DNA from: Rhodococcus sp. KRD162
GTDB lineage: Bacteria; Actinomycetota; Actinomycetes; Mycobacteriales; Mycobacteriaceae
Length of the DNA: 63,778 nucleotides
Reading direction: 5' to 3'
NCBI RefSeq assembly: GCF_017168335.1
Contig: NZ_JABFAU010000004.1
Span: 1-63,778 of the forward strand
In this document: in pieces, positions 35,567 through 45,025 of the stretch
Numbering within the stretch: position 1 is the first letter of the stretch
How the letters are laid out: each line of letters opens with the position of its first letter
Notes under the pieces: model-generated
What the model was told of the DNA's origin: nothing
Seen by the model: the letters and a program-made list of their open reading frames with translations, nothing else
Databases searched by the model: none
Position numbers and translations under genes: made by a program

Positions 35567-35571
35567 CAGCG

Positions 35572-36369
35572 TCAGCTGCACACCTTCCACTGATCGTCCT
35601 CGAGGCGTAGGTCGAAGGTGCGCGGCGACCGATCGTTGGGGTTGTCCTCGGTGTGTGTGATCACCTGAGCAATGGCGGTGCCGTCGTCGGCGACCTGGAT
35701 GGCGTCGATGCTGTCGAGGGTCGGGATGCTGCCCTGTTCCTGCGTGACGCGGTGGACGTCGGCGAACTCGGCGTCCGGGATGTCGCGATAGAAGGCCGCC
35801 AGATCCCCGCACGAGCTGCTGCGCAACGTCGCGAGGTCCCCGCTCGCGAGCGCCCTGGTGAACGATTCGACCGTCGACCGGATCTGCGCCTCCGGGGAAT
35901 CGTCGACGCTGGAGCGGTCGAGTAGCAGGTACGCTCCGGCGGCCACCGCAGCGATGACGACCACCGCCGCGACCAGTGCCGCCCACCACTTCTTGTGGCT
36001 CGGCTGTTCGGTCCGGGCAGGCGCGGGCCCGATGCGCTGGGGTCCGACCTTCTTGGGAACCACCTTCTGGGGCCTGTCTTGCTTGGGTTCGACCTGCTCG
36101 GGTTCGTCGGTTCGAGGTTCCGCCGCCGGGGTCGGCTTCGCGGTCTTCGACACCGATTCCTCGTCGGCCGAGACCGAGTTCTCATCGGCGGAGACCGAGT
36201 TCTCATCGGCGGAGACCGAGTTCTCATCGGCGGTCGCGGAGGACTTCTCGGTCGGCACGTTCTCGGCAGGGTCCGACTCAGGGGCAGTGGTGGACTCGAC
36301 CTCGGCGCTGGACTCAGGGGCAGTGGTGGACTCGACCTCGGGGGGCGCATTGTTCTTCTCGTCCGGCAT
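35572..36369 (-). CDS. Membrane-anchored DUF4878-like protein (Rv0361 type)
   Basis: A 265-aa protein from the ATG at 36369. The first 125 residues are acidic and repetitive: EVESTTAPES twice and DENSVSA three times (a 21-bp DNA repeat at about 36177-36235). One transmembrane helix follows (WWAALVAAVVVIAAVAAGAY) and then an extracellular NTF2-like DUF4878 domain (FTRALASGDLATLRSSSCGDL to the terminal WKVCS). It corresponds to M. tuberculosis Rv0361 by position and layout. The function is unknown. Convergent with fba across the inverted repeat; the mgtE gene found here in mycobacteria is absent. Confidence 0.8.
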   Translation of the reverse strand: MPDEKNNAPPEVESTTAPESSAEVESTTAPESDPAENVPTEKSSATADENSVSADENSVSADENSVSADEESVSKTAKPTPAAEPRTDEPEQVEPKQDRPQKVVPKKVGPQRIGPAPARTEQPSHKKWWAALVAAVVVIAAVAAGAYLLLDRSSVDDSPEAQIRSTVESFTRALASGDLATLRSSSCGDLAAFYRDIPDAEFADVHRVTQEQGSIPTLDSIDAIQVADDGTAIAQVITHTEDNPNDRSPRTFDLRLEDDQWKVCS

Positions 36370-36506
36370 GCGTTCTCCCTCGTTCACCGAATTCTTCCGA
36401 GCGGTGTGTCTCGATTTCGTCCGCTGGCAGCCTATCGACCGTCTGTGCGGCCCGGCGTGAGCGGCACCGGGGGTGTTCGGACACGATTCGGTGACGTAGG
36501 GGCACA

Positions 36507-36947
36507 ATGAGCGCCATGACTTCTTTCGGTGATCTGCTCGGACCCCAACCCACCCGACCCCAACCCACCCTGTTGCCCGGAGACGACGAGGCCGAATCCG
36601 CACTGTTGAACCACGAGGCCCCCGAGACGGTGGCCGCTGCGCATCCGACTGCGTCCATCGCCTGGGCGTATCTCGCCGAGGGCGCGCTCGACTCGGGTGC
36701 GACCATCACCGCGTACGCCTATGCACGTACCGGGTACCACCGAGGTCTCGACCAGCTGCGTCGTAATGGATGGAAGGGATTCGGGCCCGTCCCGTACAGC
36801 CATGAGCCCAACCGCGGATTCCTCCGATGCGTCGCAGTCCTCGCCAAAGCTGCCCGTGACATCGGCGAGCACGACGAGTACGCGCGCTGCCTCGACCTCC
36901 TCGAAGACTGTGATCCCAGGGCAGCAGAAGCGCTCGGCCTGGGCTGA
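36507..36947 (+). CDS. DUF3151 protein (Rv0360c type)
   Basis: A 146-aa cytosolic protein (start ATG 36507; another ATG at 36516). The family marks are SFGDLLGPQPTRPQPTLLP, AAHPTASIAWAYLAEGAL and AYARTGYHRGLDQLRRNGWKG. DUF3151 proteins are conserved through the Mycobacteriales without known function. Divergent from the Rv0361-like gene, and 40 nt before the FUSC gene. Confidence 0.85.
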   Translation: MSAMTSFGDLLGPQPTRPQPTLLPGDDEAESALLNHEAPETVAAAHPTASIAWAYLAEGALDSGATITAYAYARTGYHRGLDQLRRNGWKGFGPVPYSHEPNRGFLRCVAVLAKAARDIGEHDEYARCLDLLEDCDPRAAEALGLG

Positions 36948-36987
36948 TCGAGCCCGCGCCAGTCGTGCGCGTGGCCGGACGCGACTG

Positions 36988-38079
36988 ATGACGGGTTCGG
37001 CCCGGCTGAGATTGTCGATGCTGCCGATCGTTCAGTGCGCTCTTGCCGCAGGGGTGGCGTGGTGGGTCGCGACGGACATCGTCGGTCACGAACGACCGTT
37101 CTTCGCGCCGATCGCCGCTGTCGTCTCGCTCGGCGTCTCGCTCGGCGCGCGGTTGCGCCGGTCGGCAGAGCTCGTCGTCGGGGTGACCGTCGGCATCGGC
37201 GTCGGCGACCTGCTGATTGCGCTGATCGGTAGTGGGCCGTGGCAGATCGCGCTCGTGGTGGTGCTGGCGATGTCCGGTGCCGTGTTCCTCGACGGCGGCC
37301 CCATCATTTCGATGCAGGCCGGCTCGTCGGCGGTTCTGGTGGCGACGCTCATTCCGCCGGGCGACATGGGCGGCCCCAATCGCATGGTCGACGCGTTGGT
37401 CGGTGGTCTGGTGGGCATCGCGATCGTGGCGTTGATTCCGACGCATCCGGTCTGGCGGGCTCGTAAGGACGCGGCGAACGTGCTGGCCACGGCGTCGAAC
37501 ATCTTGCAGAAGGTGGCCGACGGCTTGGTGGCCAACGATCCCAAGCCGATCGAAGAGGCCTTGCGGAAGGCGCGCGCGACACAGTCCGGTATCGATGCTC
37601 TGCGGACCGATCTCAGGGGCGGTCGGGAAATTGCCCGGATCTCGCCGATGTACTGGAATCACCGCACGCGTTTGGCGGCTCTCGCGGCGACCGCCGATCC
37701 CATCGACAATGCGGTACGCAACATTCGGGTCCTTGCGCGGCGATCGCTGACGCTGGTGCGAGACGACGAGATTCTCGATCCCCGCGTGGTCGACGAGGTG
37801 GAGAAACTGGCGCATGCGGTGGATGTGCTGCGTCAGATGGTTCTCGCCGATCCGGGGCAGAAGCCGGATGCGGCTGAGGCGGCTCGGGTGTTGCGTTCGG
37901 TTGCCGCCGGTGCGAAGCCGGAGCTGATCGCCGATGCCGGTCTGTCGGCGACGGTGGTGCTGGCGCAGTTGCGGTCGATCATCGTCGATTTGCTGCAGGT
38001 CGCCGGGCTCAAACGCATCTCCGCCTTGGCCACGCTTCCGCCGACGGTGAAGAATCCGCACGTCCCGCCGGAGGAATAG
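36988..38079 (+). CDS. FUSC/aromatic-acid-exporter-like membrane protein
   Basis: A 363-aa protein from the ATG at 36988. The N-terminal half has five or six membrane helices with the FUSC pattern (RPFFAPIAAVVSLGVSLGARLRR, VVVGVTVGIGVGDLL). The C-terminal half is a soluble helical domain. Related proteins export aromatic acids or other small molecules. No partner genes are adjacent. Followed by a hairpin terminator. Confidence 0.78.
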   Translation: MTGSARLRLSMLPIVQCALAAGVAWWVATDIVGHERPFFAPIAAVVSLGVSLGARLRRSAELVVGVTVGIGVGDLLIALIGSGPWQIALVVVLAMSGAVFLDGGPIISMQAGSSAVLVATLIPPGDMGGPNRMVDALVGGLVGIAIVALIPTHPVWRARKDAANVLATASNILQKVADGLVANDPKPIEEALRKARATQSGIDALRTDLRGGREIARISPMYWNHRTRLAALAATADPIDNAVRNIRVLARRSLTLVRDDEILDPRVVDEVEKLAHAVDVLRQMVLADPGQKPDAAEAARVLRSVAAGAKPELIADAGLSATVVLAQLRSIIVDLLQVAGLKRISALATLPPTVKNPHVPPEE

Positions 38080-38080
38080 A

Positions 38081-38099
38081 GGTCTGCAGACGGCAGACC
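38081..38099 (+). terminator. Hairpin after the FUSC gene
   Basis: A perfect 7-bp stem GGTCTGC/GCAGACC with a 5-nt loop, starting one nt after the stop. No T-run, so weak as an intrinsic terminator. Confidence 0.45.
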
Positions 38100-38105
38100 A
38101 TTGCA

Positions 38106-38127
38106 CATATGCGTATGTACGCATATG
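38106..38127. promoter_or_regulatory. Perfect palindrome, likely metal-sensor operator of the CDF gene
   Basis: CATATGCGTA-TG-TACGCATATG is a perfect 10-2-10 inverted repeat ending 40 nt before the start of the cation-diffusion-facilitator gene. The ATATGCGTA half-sites with a 2-nt centre are like those of ArsR/SmtB repressors, which use imperfect 12-2-12 repeats. No such regulator gene is nearby, so it would act in trans. Confidence 0.65.
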
Positions 38128-38167
38128 GTGACTCCCGGAAGCAGATTTCGGTGAGCGAGGGGGAGTC

Positions 38168-39094
38168 ATGGGCGCGGGTCACGGGCACAGTCACGGCGTG
38201 GGAGGTTCCCACGCCGGTGCGGGGCCGCCGAAGTCCCGGGTTCGCAAGATGGTCATCGCCTTGGCGATTCTGGTGGTGTTCCTCGTCGTGGAGGCCACCG
38301 TCGCGCTTGCGATCGGATCATTGGGTCTGCTCGCCGACGCCGGGCACATGCTCACCGATGTGCTCGGAATGTCGATGGGGTTGATTGCCCTGCTGCTGGC
38401 CCGCAAGGGAAGTGCCGCTGCCGGAAGAACTTTCGGCTGGCACCGCGCCGAGGTCCTCACGGCCATCGCGAATGCCGTTCTGCTGCTCGGTGTTGCGGCC
38501 TTCATCATGTACGAGGCCATATCCCGCATCGGCGACGCTCCGGAAATCCCCGGTGTGCCACTCGTTCTCACGGCAACCGCTGGACTGGCCGCCAATATCG
38601 TCGTCATGCTTCTCATTCGCGGCGACGCCAAGGATTCCCTCGCGGTCCGCGGCGCGTACATGGAAGTGCTGGCCGACGCGGTCGGCAGTGTCGGAGTTCT
38701 CGTCGCAGGCATCTCGATGGTCGCATTCGGGTGGACCTGGGCCGATATCGTCGTCGGCGTCCTGATCTCTCTGTGGGTGATACCGCGTGCGATCAAGCTC
38801 GCCGGTTCGGCGCTGCGCATTCTCACCCAGGCGAGCCCGGCCGATATCGACGTCTACGCGCTGACCGGGGATCTGCGTGCGCTGCCAGGGGTGACGGGCG
38901 TGCACGACCTGCACGTGTGGACGCTGACCACCGGAATGGATGTGGCCACAGTGCATCTCGAGTGCGAGGGGGCAACGTCGATGGTGCTCGACCGCGCCAG
39001 GTCGTTGCTCTCGACCTACGGACTCGACCACGCGACGGTGCAGGTCGAGCCGGCCGCACACGGTCGAACATGCAAGGAAGAGCTCACCTGGTGA
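38168..39094 (+). CDS. Cation diffusion facilitator (Zn/Co/Cd exporter, CzcD/ZitB type)
   Basis: A 308-aa exporter with an N-terminal His-rich tail (HGHSHGVGGSHAG), six membrane helices and a C-terminal cytosolic metal-binding domain (DVYALTGDLRALPGVTGVHDLHVWTL). The transport-site residues are LLADAGHMLTDVLG in helix 2 and EVLADAVGSVGVL in helix 5 (HxxxD and DxxxD). It removes Zn2+ or related metals from the cytosol in exchange for protons. Controlled probably through the palindrome at 38106. Its end overlaps the convergent PPOX gene by 11 nt. Confidence 0.93.
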   Translation: MGAGHGHSHGVGGSHAGAGPPKSRVRKMVIALAILVVFLVVEATVALAIGSLGLLADAGHMLTDVLGMSMGLIALLLARKGSAAAGRTFGWHRAEVLTAIANAVLLLGVAAFIMYEAISRIGDAPEIPGVPLVLTATAGLAANIVVMLLIRGDAKDSLAVRGAYMEVLADAVGSVGVLVAGISMVAFGWTWADIVVGVLISLWVIPRAIKLAGSALRILTQASPADIDVYALTGDLRALPGVTGVHDLHVWTLTTGMDVATVHLECEGATSMVLDRARSLLSTYGLDHATVQVEPAAHGRTCKEELTW

Positions 39095-39548
39095 CGGTGC
39101 GGACCTCGTGTCCGGGCCGCCACAGGTCGATCTGCATGTGATCGTCCACCAGTGAGGTCAGCACCACCTCGGTGATGTCGATGTCGAACACGTGGTACGG
39201 GGCCATGTCGGGTGCGGCTTCGAATATCGGTTGCAGCACAGCCGGGTCGGTGATCTCGATGGCTCGCCCGCCGATCTTCGCGTCCCCGCCCTCCATCGTG
39301 TGATGACCCGGATTGCTGTGCAGTGCACACCGTCCGTCGCGCTGCAGGTCCAGGACCTTGACCGCGCCGAGCATCGAACCCAGCCGCGCTTGGCCACCGT
39401 CGGTGAACTCGACCTCGGTACCGCTCACCCGGGGTGAGCCGTCCGCTCGCAGCGTCGCGAGCACGTGGTGTTTGTGGGCGGTGAATCTGGCCCTGACTGC
39501 CGATGCCAGGTGTGGTGCTGCCGTCGAGAACTCGTTCCACGTCGTCAT
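39084..39548 (-). CDS. PPOX-class flavin/F420 oxidoreductase
   Basis: A 154-aa split-barrel protein of the pyridoxamine-phosphate-oxidase-like family (FTAHKHHVLATLRADGSPRVSGTEVEF, then LDLQRDGRCALHSNP). Related actinobacterial proteins bind F420 or FMN. The substrate is unknown. It faces the WYL regulator across a palindromic operator, which ties its expression to that regulator. Confidence 0.8.
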   Translation of the reverse strand: MTTWNEFSTAAPHLASAVRARFTAHKHHVLATLRADGSPRVSGTEVEFTDGGQARLGSMLGAVKVLDLQRDGRCALHSNPGHHTMEGGDAKIGGRAIEITDPAVLQPIFEAAPDMAPYHVFDIDITEVVLTSLVDDHMQIDLWRPGHEVRTVTR

Positions 39549-39567
39549 GAATTCGAGTATTCGCCAC

Positions 39568-39594
39568 TATTACTGACATCTTGTGTCAGTAATA
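39568..39594. promoter_or_regulatory. Operator between the PPOX and WYL-regulator genes
   Basis: TATTACTGACA-N5-TGTCAGTAATA is a perfect 11-bp inverted repeat, 19 nt from the PPOX start and 7 nt before the regulator start. This is ideal for control of both genes by the regulator itself. Confidence 0.75.
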
Positions 39595-39601
39595 TCGAGC
39601 A

Positions 39602-40543
39602 ATGCGTTCCGTGCGGTTGCTCCGCATCATGCTGCTGCTCCAGAGCGGGCGGACAGCGACGGCGCAATCGCTGGCCGAGCAGGTCGAGGTGTCCGTCCGG
39701 ACCATCTACCGCGATATCGGTGCACTCGGTGCGGCGGGCGTGCCGCTGTGGACCGAAACCGGCCCCGGCGGCGGCATCCGGCTGCTCGACGGTTGGAACT
39801 CCGCGCTGACCGGCATGACCGGCACCGAGACATCGGCACTGATGTTCCTCGGTCTGCCGTCGGTCGCCGCCGATCTGGGGTTGTCCGATGCCACGGCGGC
39901 GGCCGAGAGCAAACTCCTCGGCGCGCTGCCCGCGCCGCTTCGGTCGAGTGCTCGACTGTGGCGTGATCGCCTCCACGTGGACGTGCCCGGGTGGTTCACC
40001 GTTCCCGCATCGAACGACGTCGTTCCCGTGTTGGCCCGGGCAGTGCTGGCCGGTCACGATATCGAGATGACCTACCGAGGCGAACGACGCGTCGTCGGTC
40101 CGCTGGGTCTGGTGGTGAAAGCTTCGGTCTGGTATCTGGTGGCGCGGCTGGGGACGAAAATACTGTCGTTTCGGGTGGACCGGGTCGGCGAGGTAACGGA
40201 GTTGGCGTCTGCGGTGATTCGGCCCGAGGGGTTCGATCTGGCCCAATGGTGGACCGCGTCGATGGCGGAGTTCGATCGATCGTTGCTGAAGTATCGGTGT
40301 CGAGTTCGACTGTCCGATCGAGCATGTCGTGCACTGCCGCGGGTCATCGGCACCACGGCGATGCCTGCCGTCGCACCGCCCGACCACGATGGCTGGACCA
40401 CCCTCGACCTCGTGCTCGAGAGCGAGGAAGTGGCACTGGGGCAGCTCCTGTCCCTCGGCGGGGGAGTTCGCGTTCAGGCGCCGGCGTCGCTGCGGCGATC
40501 TCTGCATGACCTCGCGTCCGAGATCGCTCTCGACAACCGTTGA
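39602..40543 (+). CDS. YafY-type WYL-domain regulator
   Basis: A 313-aa regulator with an N-terminal HTH_11 domain (RTATAQSLAEQVEVSVRTIYRDI at about 17-39), a short linker and a WYL domain with the conserved VKASVWYLVARLG near residue 172. WYL domains bind nucleic acid or small ligands. It is divergent from the PPOX gene, with a perfect 11-bp inverted repeat between, its likely operator. The start is the ATG at 39602. Confidence 0.9.
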   Translation: MRSVRLLRIMLLLQSGRTATAQSLAEQVEVSVRTIYRDIGALGAAGVPLWTETGPGGGIRLLDGWNSALTGMTGTETSALMFLGLPSVAADLGLSDATAAAESKLLGALPAPLRSSARLWRDRLHVDVPGWFTVPASNDVVPVLARAVLAGHDIEMTYRGERRVVGPLGLVVKASVWYLVARLGTKILSFRVDRVGEVTELASAVIRPEGFDLAQWWTASMAEFDRSLLKYRCRVRLSDRACRALPRVIGTTAMPAVAPPDHDGWTTLDLVLESEEVALGQLLSLGGGVRVQAPASLRRSLHDLASEIALDNR

Positions 40544-40544
40544 G

Positions 40545-41318
40545 CTACAACCAGAAACGCATCAGGAAGTTGCCGTTGCCCGCGTAGAACTCGGGAATGC
40601 CGGACAGCCCGAAGAGGGTGTATATCGCCCCGAAGAATGCGGAATTGACTGCCGGTACGAACAGCAGGGCTACGAGGACGAGCAGACCGTAGGTCTTGAA
40701 CTGGGCCAGCGACGCCCGAGTGGCGGGTGAGAGCGAGGGTTCGAGTGCGGCATATCCGTCGAGACCGGGCACCGGAATCAGGTTCAACACAGTGGCCATG
40801 ATCTGCAGGAACGCCAGGAAACTGAGCCCGTACCAGAATGCGGAGTGGGTGCCGTCGGTGCCGAACAGCCTGATGGTGACCAGAAGGGCCACGGCAACAA
40901 CGGCATTGGCGAGCGGGCCGGCGAGAGCGATGCGTCGCTGCGTCGACGGCGTGAACTGGCCCGTGCGTAGGTACACCGCACCGCCCGGCAAGCCGATACC
41001 GCCGATTGCGATGAAAACCACCGGCAGCACGATCGAGAGCAACGGGTGGGTGTATTTCAGCGGGTTGAGCGTCAGATAGCCGCGAAGTTCGACCTCACGA
41101 TCTCCGGCGCGAAATGCGGTGACCGCATGGCCGAACTCGTGCAAGCAGACCGAGACGATCCATCCGGCCAGGACCAGCACGAACACTCCGAGGCGCGCGG
41201 TGACGGACGTGACGTCCTCGGCCGTCCAGGCAAGAGCTCCGCCCACTGCGGCGACGGCCAGAACAGCCACGAACACCGGGCTCGGCAGAACGGGGCTGCG
41301 GCGCAGCGGCACGGTCAT
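40545..41318 (-). CDS. Site-2-protease-like M50 metallopeptidase (Rv0359 type)
   Basis: A 257-aa membrane zinc protease. The HEFGH motif lies at 60-64 and the third ligand is in PVPGLDGY; about six membrane helices. It corresponds to M. tuberculosis Rv0359, next to purA there too. Such proteases cut membrane proteins within the bilayer; the target is unknown. I chose the ATG at 41318, which overlaps the previous gene stop by 4 nt; an in-frame ATG at 41333 also exists. The stop is 1 nt past the WYL-regulator stop on the other strand. Confidence 0.88.
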   Translation of the reverse strand: MTVPLRRSPVLPSPVFVAVLAVAAVGGALAWTAEDVTSVTARLGVFVLVLAGWIVSVCLHEFGHAVTAFRAGDREVELRGYLTLNPLKYTHPLLSIVLPVVFIAIGGIGLPGGAVYLRTGQFTPSTQRRIALAGPLANAVVAVALLVTIRLFGTDGTHSAFWYGLSFLAFLQIMATVLNLIPVPGLDGYAALEPSLSPATRASLAQFKTYGLLVLVALLFVPAVNSAFFGAIYTLFGLSGIPEFYAGNGNFLMRFWL

Positions 41319-41980
41319 CGGACCAGCAGCCATTCCTGATCGTGGCGGTAGAACGTCGAACGCTTCACCGTTCGGTCGCCGGCAATGCCGTCGCGCAGCA
41401 GTTGAGCGGCGGGGGAGCCGAGTTGCATCGCCCGCCCGCTCACCCAGCGGCGGGGCAGCAGGCGTCGTCGACTGATCACGCGTGCACGCAGGCCAGGCAG
41501 CTCCGGGGTCGGTGCCACCTCGACGCCGGGGACGAAGCCGGAGAACAGCCGAGCGTCGTCGACGTAGGCCTCGCCCTCGAGTTCGGCGCCGTCGGCACCA
41601 CCGAGTAGGGCCCGACCGACGACGGCTTTGCCTGCGTCGTCGCGAATCAGGGGCGTGCTCGACGCCGTGCCGGTCAGTGCCACCTTGGCCGCGCGCGATC
41701 CGGTGCCGAGTTTGTAGATGTGCGCTGCGTTGGTTGCGGTCTCCGGCACGAACGCGATCTCGATGTGTAGGCGGTCGGTGCGCATCAACCGGGTCAGGAC
41801 TGCGGCCAGCGAGGCATCGTCGCCCAGGACGATGATGCGGGGGGTCGAGGCCGATTCGATGTCGGAGAAGATCGCGCTGCAGTCGTCATCGGTTGGAACC
41901 GGTTGTGCGCTGCGCAGAGGGACGTCGGTCAGCGTGATCGGCAGCGGCGGGCTTCCGCACTGCAGAACGAACGGTGTCAC
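41315..41980 (-). CDS. Conserved hypothetical protein (Rv0358 type)
   Basis: A 221-aa soluble protein in the Rv0358 position between purA and the M50 gene. I chose the GTG at 41980 because GAGGAG precedes it (4-nt spacing) and the length fits Rv0358 (about 215 aa). An ATG at 42019 would add 13 residues. Typical stretches are PLPITLTDVPL, PRIIVLGDDASLAAVLTRLMRTDRLHIEIAFVP and QLLRDGIAGDR-like sequence near the end. The middle resembles a diacylglycerol-kinase-like nucleotide loop only loosely, so no function is given. Confidence 0.75.
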   Translation of the reverse strand: MTPFVLQCGSPPLPITLTDVPLRSAQPVPTDDDCSAIFSDIESASTPRIIVLGDDASLAAVLTRLMRTDRLHIEIAFVPETATNAAHIYKLGTGSRAAKVALTGTASSTPLIRDDAGKAVVGRALLGGADGAELEGEAYVDDARLFSGFVPGVEVAPTPELPGLRARVISRRRLLPRRWVSGRAMQLGSPAAQLLRDGIAGDRTVKRSTFYRHDQEWLLVR

Positions 41981-42119
41981 AGCGCTCCTCGATCTCCGAT
42001 GAATCCTCGTCACGACCATAGTGCCCCCGTTTCGGCCCGACCGTAGTGGCATGCGGGCCAGCTCACCGCCTCGGCTAGACTGTTCTCCCGGCCACTGTCG
42101 CGCCTGCGGCAAATGGTGA

Positions 42120-43472
<1,353 letters not shown>

Positions 43473-43492
43473 GTAGTTCGCGCGAATCGACT

Positions 43493-43522
43493 GCCCCGAG
43501 GCTTATCGCCTCGGGGCTTTTT
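43493..43522 (+). terminator. Intrinsic terminator after purA
   Basis: A perfect 10-bp stem GCCCCGAGGC/GCCTCGGGGC, loop TTATC and a run of five T (43518-43522). Confidence 0.95.
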
Positions 43523-43777
43523 CGTGCTCGGAGGCCGCCACTGGTGGGTGGACCGCGGGTGGGACGGAAAACCAGCGGGTCCGTCCGGAACAGTGCAGTG
43601 AATGCGGATTCGCTCGCTGTAAAAATGCGCCCGAGCAGCGGGGATTCGATTACCCGTGGCGGGTTTCGGAACCGATGCTGATTTACGAATGATGTTTATG
43701 TGTAACGGAATTTATTCCTCGAGTGCACCTGAAGTCCGCCAAAAAATCCCTTGGTCTTTTTCTTCCGGATGGGTAAC

Positions 43778-43880
43778 AGACCGTGCGGTCCTTGCGAAAC
43801 ACTGGCCAACGCACCAGTTGCGGAGGCCTCCTTCGGATGGCCGAAGGCCCAACCGGGTCAACCCCTCGGCCTCCTGAACG
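43778..43880 (+). promoter_or_regulatory. Folded leader of the TasA/SipW-like operon
   Basis: The 433 nt between purA and the first exported-protein gene contain no credible open frame. Near its 3' end several stems can form: GACCG-TG-CGGTC (43778-43789), ACTGG-N8-CCAGT (about 43801-43818), CCTTCGG-ATGG-CCGAAGG (43830-43847) and GGGT-CA-ACCC. A long-range stem, GGAGGCC (43822-43828) with GGCCTCC (43868-43874), encloses the last two, giving a three-way junction about 30 nt upstream of the start codon. It looks like a riboswitch or protein-binding leader, but I cannot match it to a known class. Upstream, 43600-43765 is AT-rich and probably holds the promoter. Confidence 0.45.
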
Positions 43881-43905
43881 AAGGCCACCGAAGAAAGTAG
43901 AAACG

Positions 43906-44454
43906 ATGAACAAGGCAACCAAAGGTGCCATAGCCGCGGGGGCGGCAGCTGTACTGCTGCTCGGCGGTTTGGGATCCTATGCACTGTGGCAGGACACCGA
44001 AACGGTCACCGGTGGCACCATCAACTCGGGCGAACTCAATTTCGATCCGGTCGCGAATACTGCGAACTGGACCGAAACGTCGGTCACTCCGAATGCAGAT
44101 CTCGGAACCGACCCTTCTACCTTCCTCATCGTTCCCGGTGACGTCCTCGAGTACTCCACCCAGTACACGGTCAACTGGGCGGGAGACAATCTCCGGGCGA
44201 CCATCACCGCCGACTTCACCGATGTCGCTGGCGACGCCGACCTTGCTTCCAAGCTACTGACCCAGGTGTCCGTCAACGGTGGAACGCCACTGCCCAACGG
44301 CTCGGCCGTCCCGCTACCGCTGACCACATCGCCGCAAACCATCTCGGTCGAGGTCACCATTACGTTCGATCAAACGACCGCCGCACTCATCGCGCAGAAC
44401 GAGAGCGTCGATCTGAACGACTTCACCCTCACGCTCGATCAGGCTCGTCCCTGA
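43906..44454 (+). CDS. SipW-type exported protein (RER_14450-like)
   Basis: A 182-aa protein with the alternative signal peptide used by SipW/TasA systems: lysines, a hydrophobic run (AIAAGAAAVLLLGGLGSYAL) and the cleavage-zone motif WQDTETVTGGTINSGELNF. The mature part is beta-rich and Thr/Asp-rich. It matches the actinobacterial family named after R. erythropolis RER_14450, thought to be exported by SipW-like peptidases. In Bacillus the related TasA forms amyloid-like biofilm fibres; a fibre role here is inference. First gene of the operon, behind the folded leader, 10 nt before the next gene. Confidence 0.85.
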   Translation: MNKATKGAIAAGAAAVLLLGGLGSYALWQDTETVTGGTINSGELNFDPVANTANWTETSVTPNADLGTDPSTFLIVPGDVLEYSTQYTVNWAGDNLRATITADFTDVAGDADLASKLLTQVSVNGGTPLPNGSAVPLPLTTSPQTISVEVTITFDQTTAALIAQNESVDLNDFTLTLDQARP

Positions 44455-44464
44455 TCCGAATGAC

Positions 44465-45025
44465 GTGAGCACGAAGTACGGCCGATACTGGGCGCTCGCA
44501 GCAGCGTCCGTCGTCGTGGTGGTCTTCGGATCGGCCCAGGCGACGGGCGCTCTGTGGCGTGAGGAAAATGTGGTCAGTGGCGGCACCATCAACTCCGGCA
44601 CCCTGGACATCAAGGTGGGGCCCGCGGGTGCCGAGGTGAACGATTACGTTCTGGCTGCGCTCGGTTCGACGAATCTGGCCCCCAACGGTTTTTCGCAGGC
44701 ATCGCTGTCCATCCGAAACGCGGGCAATGTGCCCTTCGACTATCGCCTGCAAGGAACCACAGTGACCGGTGCTGTGCCGCTCACACTGACGGCAACATTG
44801 GTGATGTCGGCGGCGCAATGCCCCACCGTGGGTGCGCCGACAGGCTCGACGACGGTCCTGTACAACGGAAATGCCAGTGGCGCACAGGCACCCACTGCTC
44901 CTGCGGCGCGTCTACTGGCCGCAGGCGCGAACGAAGTATGGTGTTTTCGGCTCGCTGCCGGGGCCGACCCGCCGCAGAGTCAGTCGTCGACGGTGTCGTT
45001 CTCCTTCAGGGCGGATCAGACATGA
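44465..45025 (+). CDS. TasA/camelysin-like exported protein
   Basis: A 186-aa protein (GTG start 44465) with the same signal architecture: AASVVVVVFGSAQATGALWREENVVSGGTINSGTLDIK. The mature part has two cysteines (AAQCPTVG, WCFRL), which could form a disulfide, and a beta-sandwich pattern. Second gene of the operon; its stop overlaps the start of the signal peptidase gene by 4 nt, so they are translationally coupled. It is probably cleaved by one of the two SipW-type peptidases. Confidence 0.82.
   Translation: MSTKYGRYWALAAASVVVVVFGSAQATGALWREENVVSGGTINSGTLDIKVGPAGAEVNDYVLAALGSTNLAPNGFSQASLSIRNAGNVPFDYRLQGTTVTGAVPLTLTATLVMSAAQCPTVGAPTGSTTVLYNGNASGAQAPTAPAARLLAAGANEVWCFRLAAGADPPQSQSSTVSFSFRADQT

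Noticed and set aside
36706..38169. 487-aa minus-strand frame opposite the FUSC and DUF3151 genes
   Set aside because: His/Arg/Gln-rich shadow; both opposite genes have recognised families.
43770..43905. c-di-GMP (GEMM-I) riboswitch before the SipW operon
   Set aside because: The conserved GCAAACC and CGCAAAGCC elements with a GNRA-type loop are not found; only general stems match.
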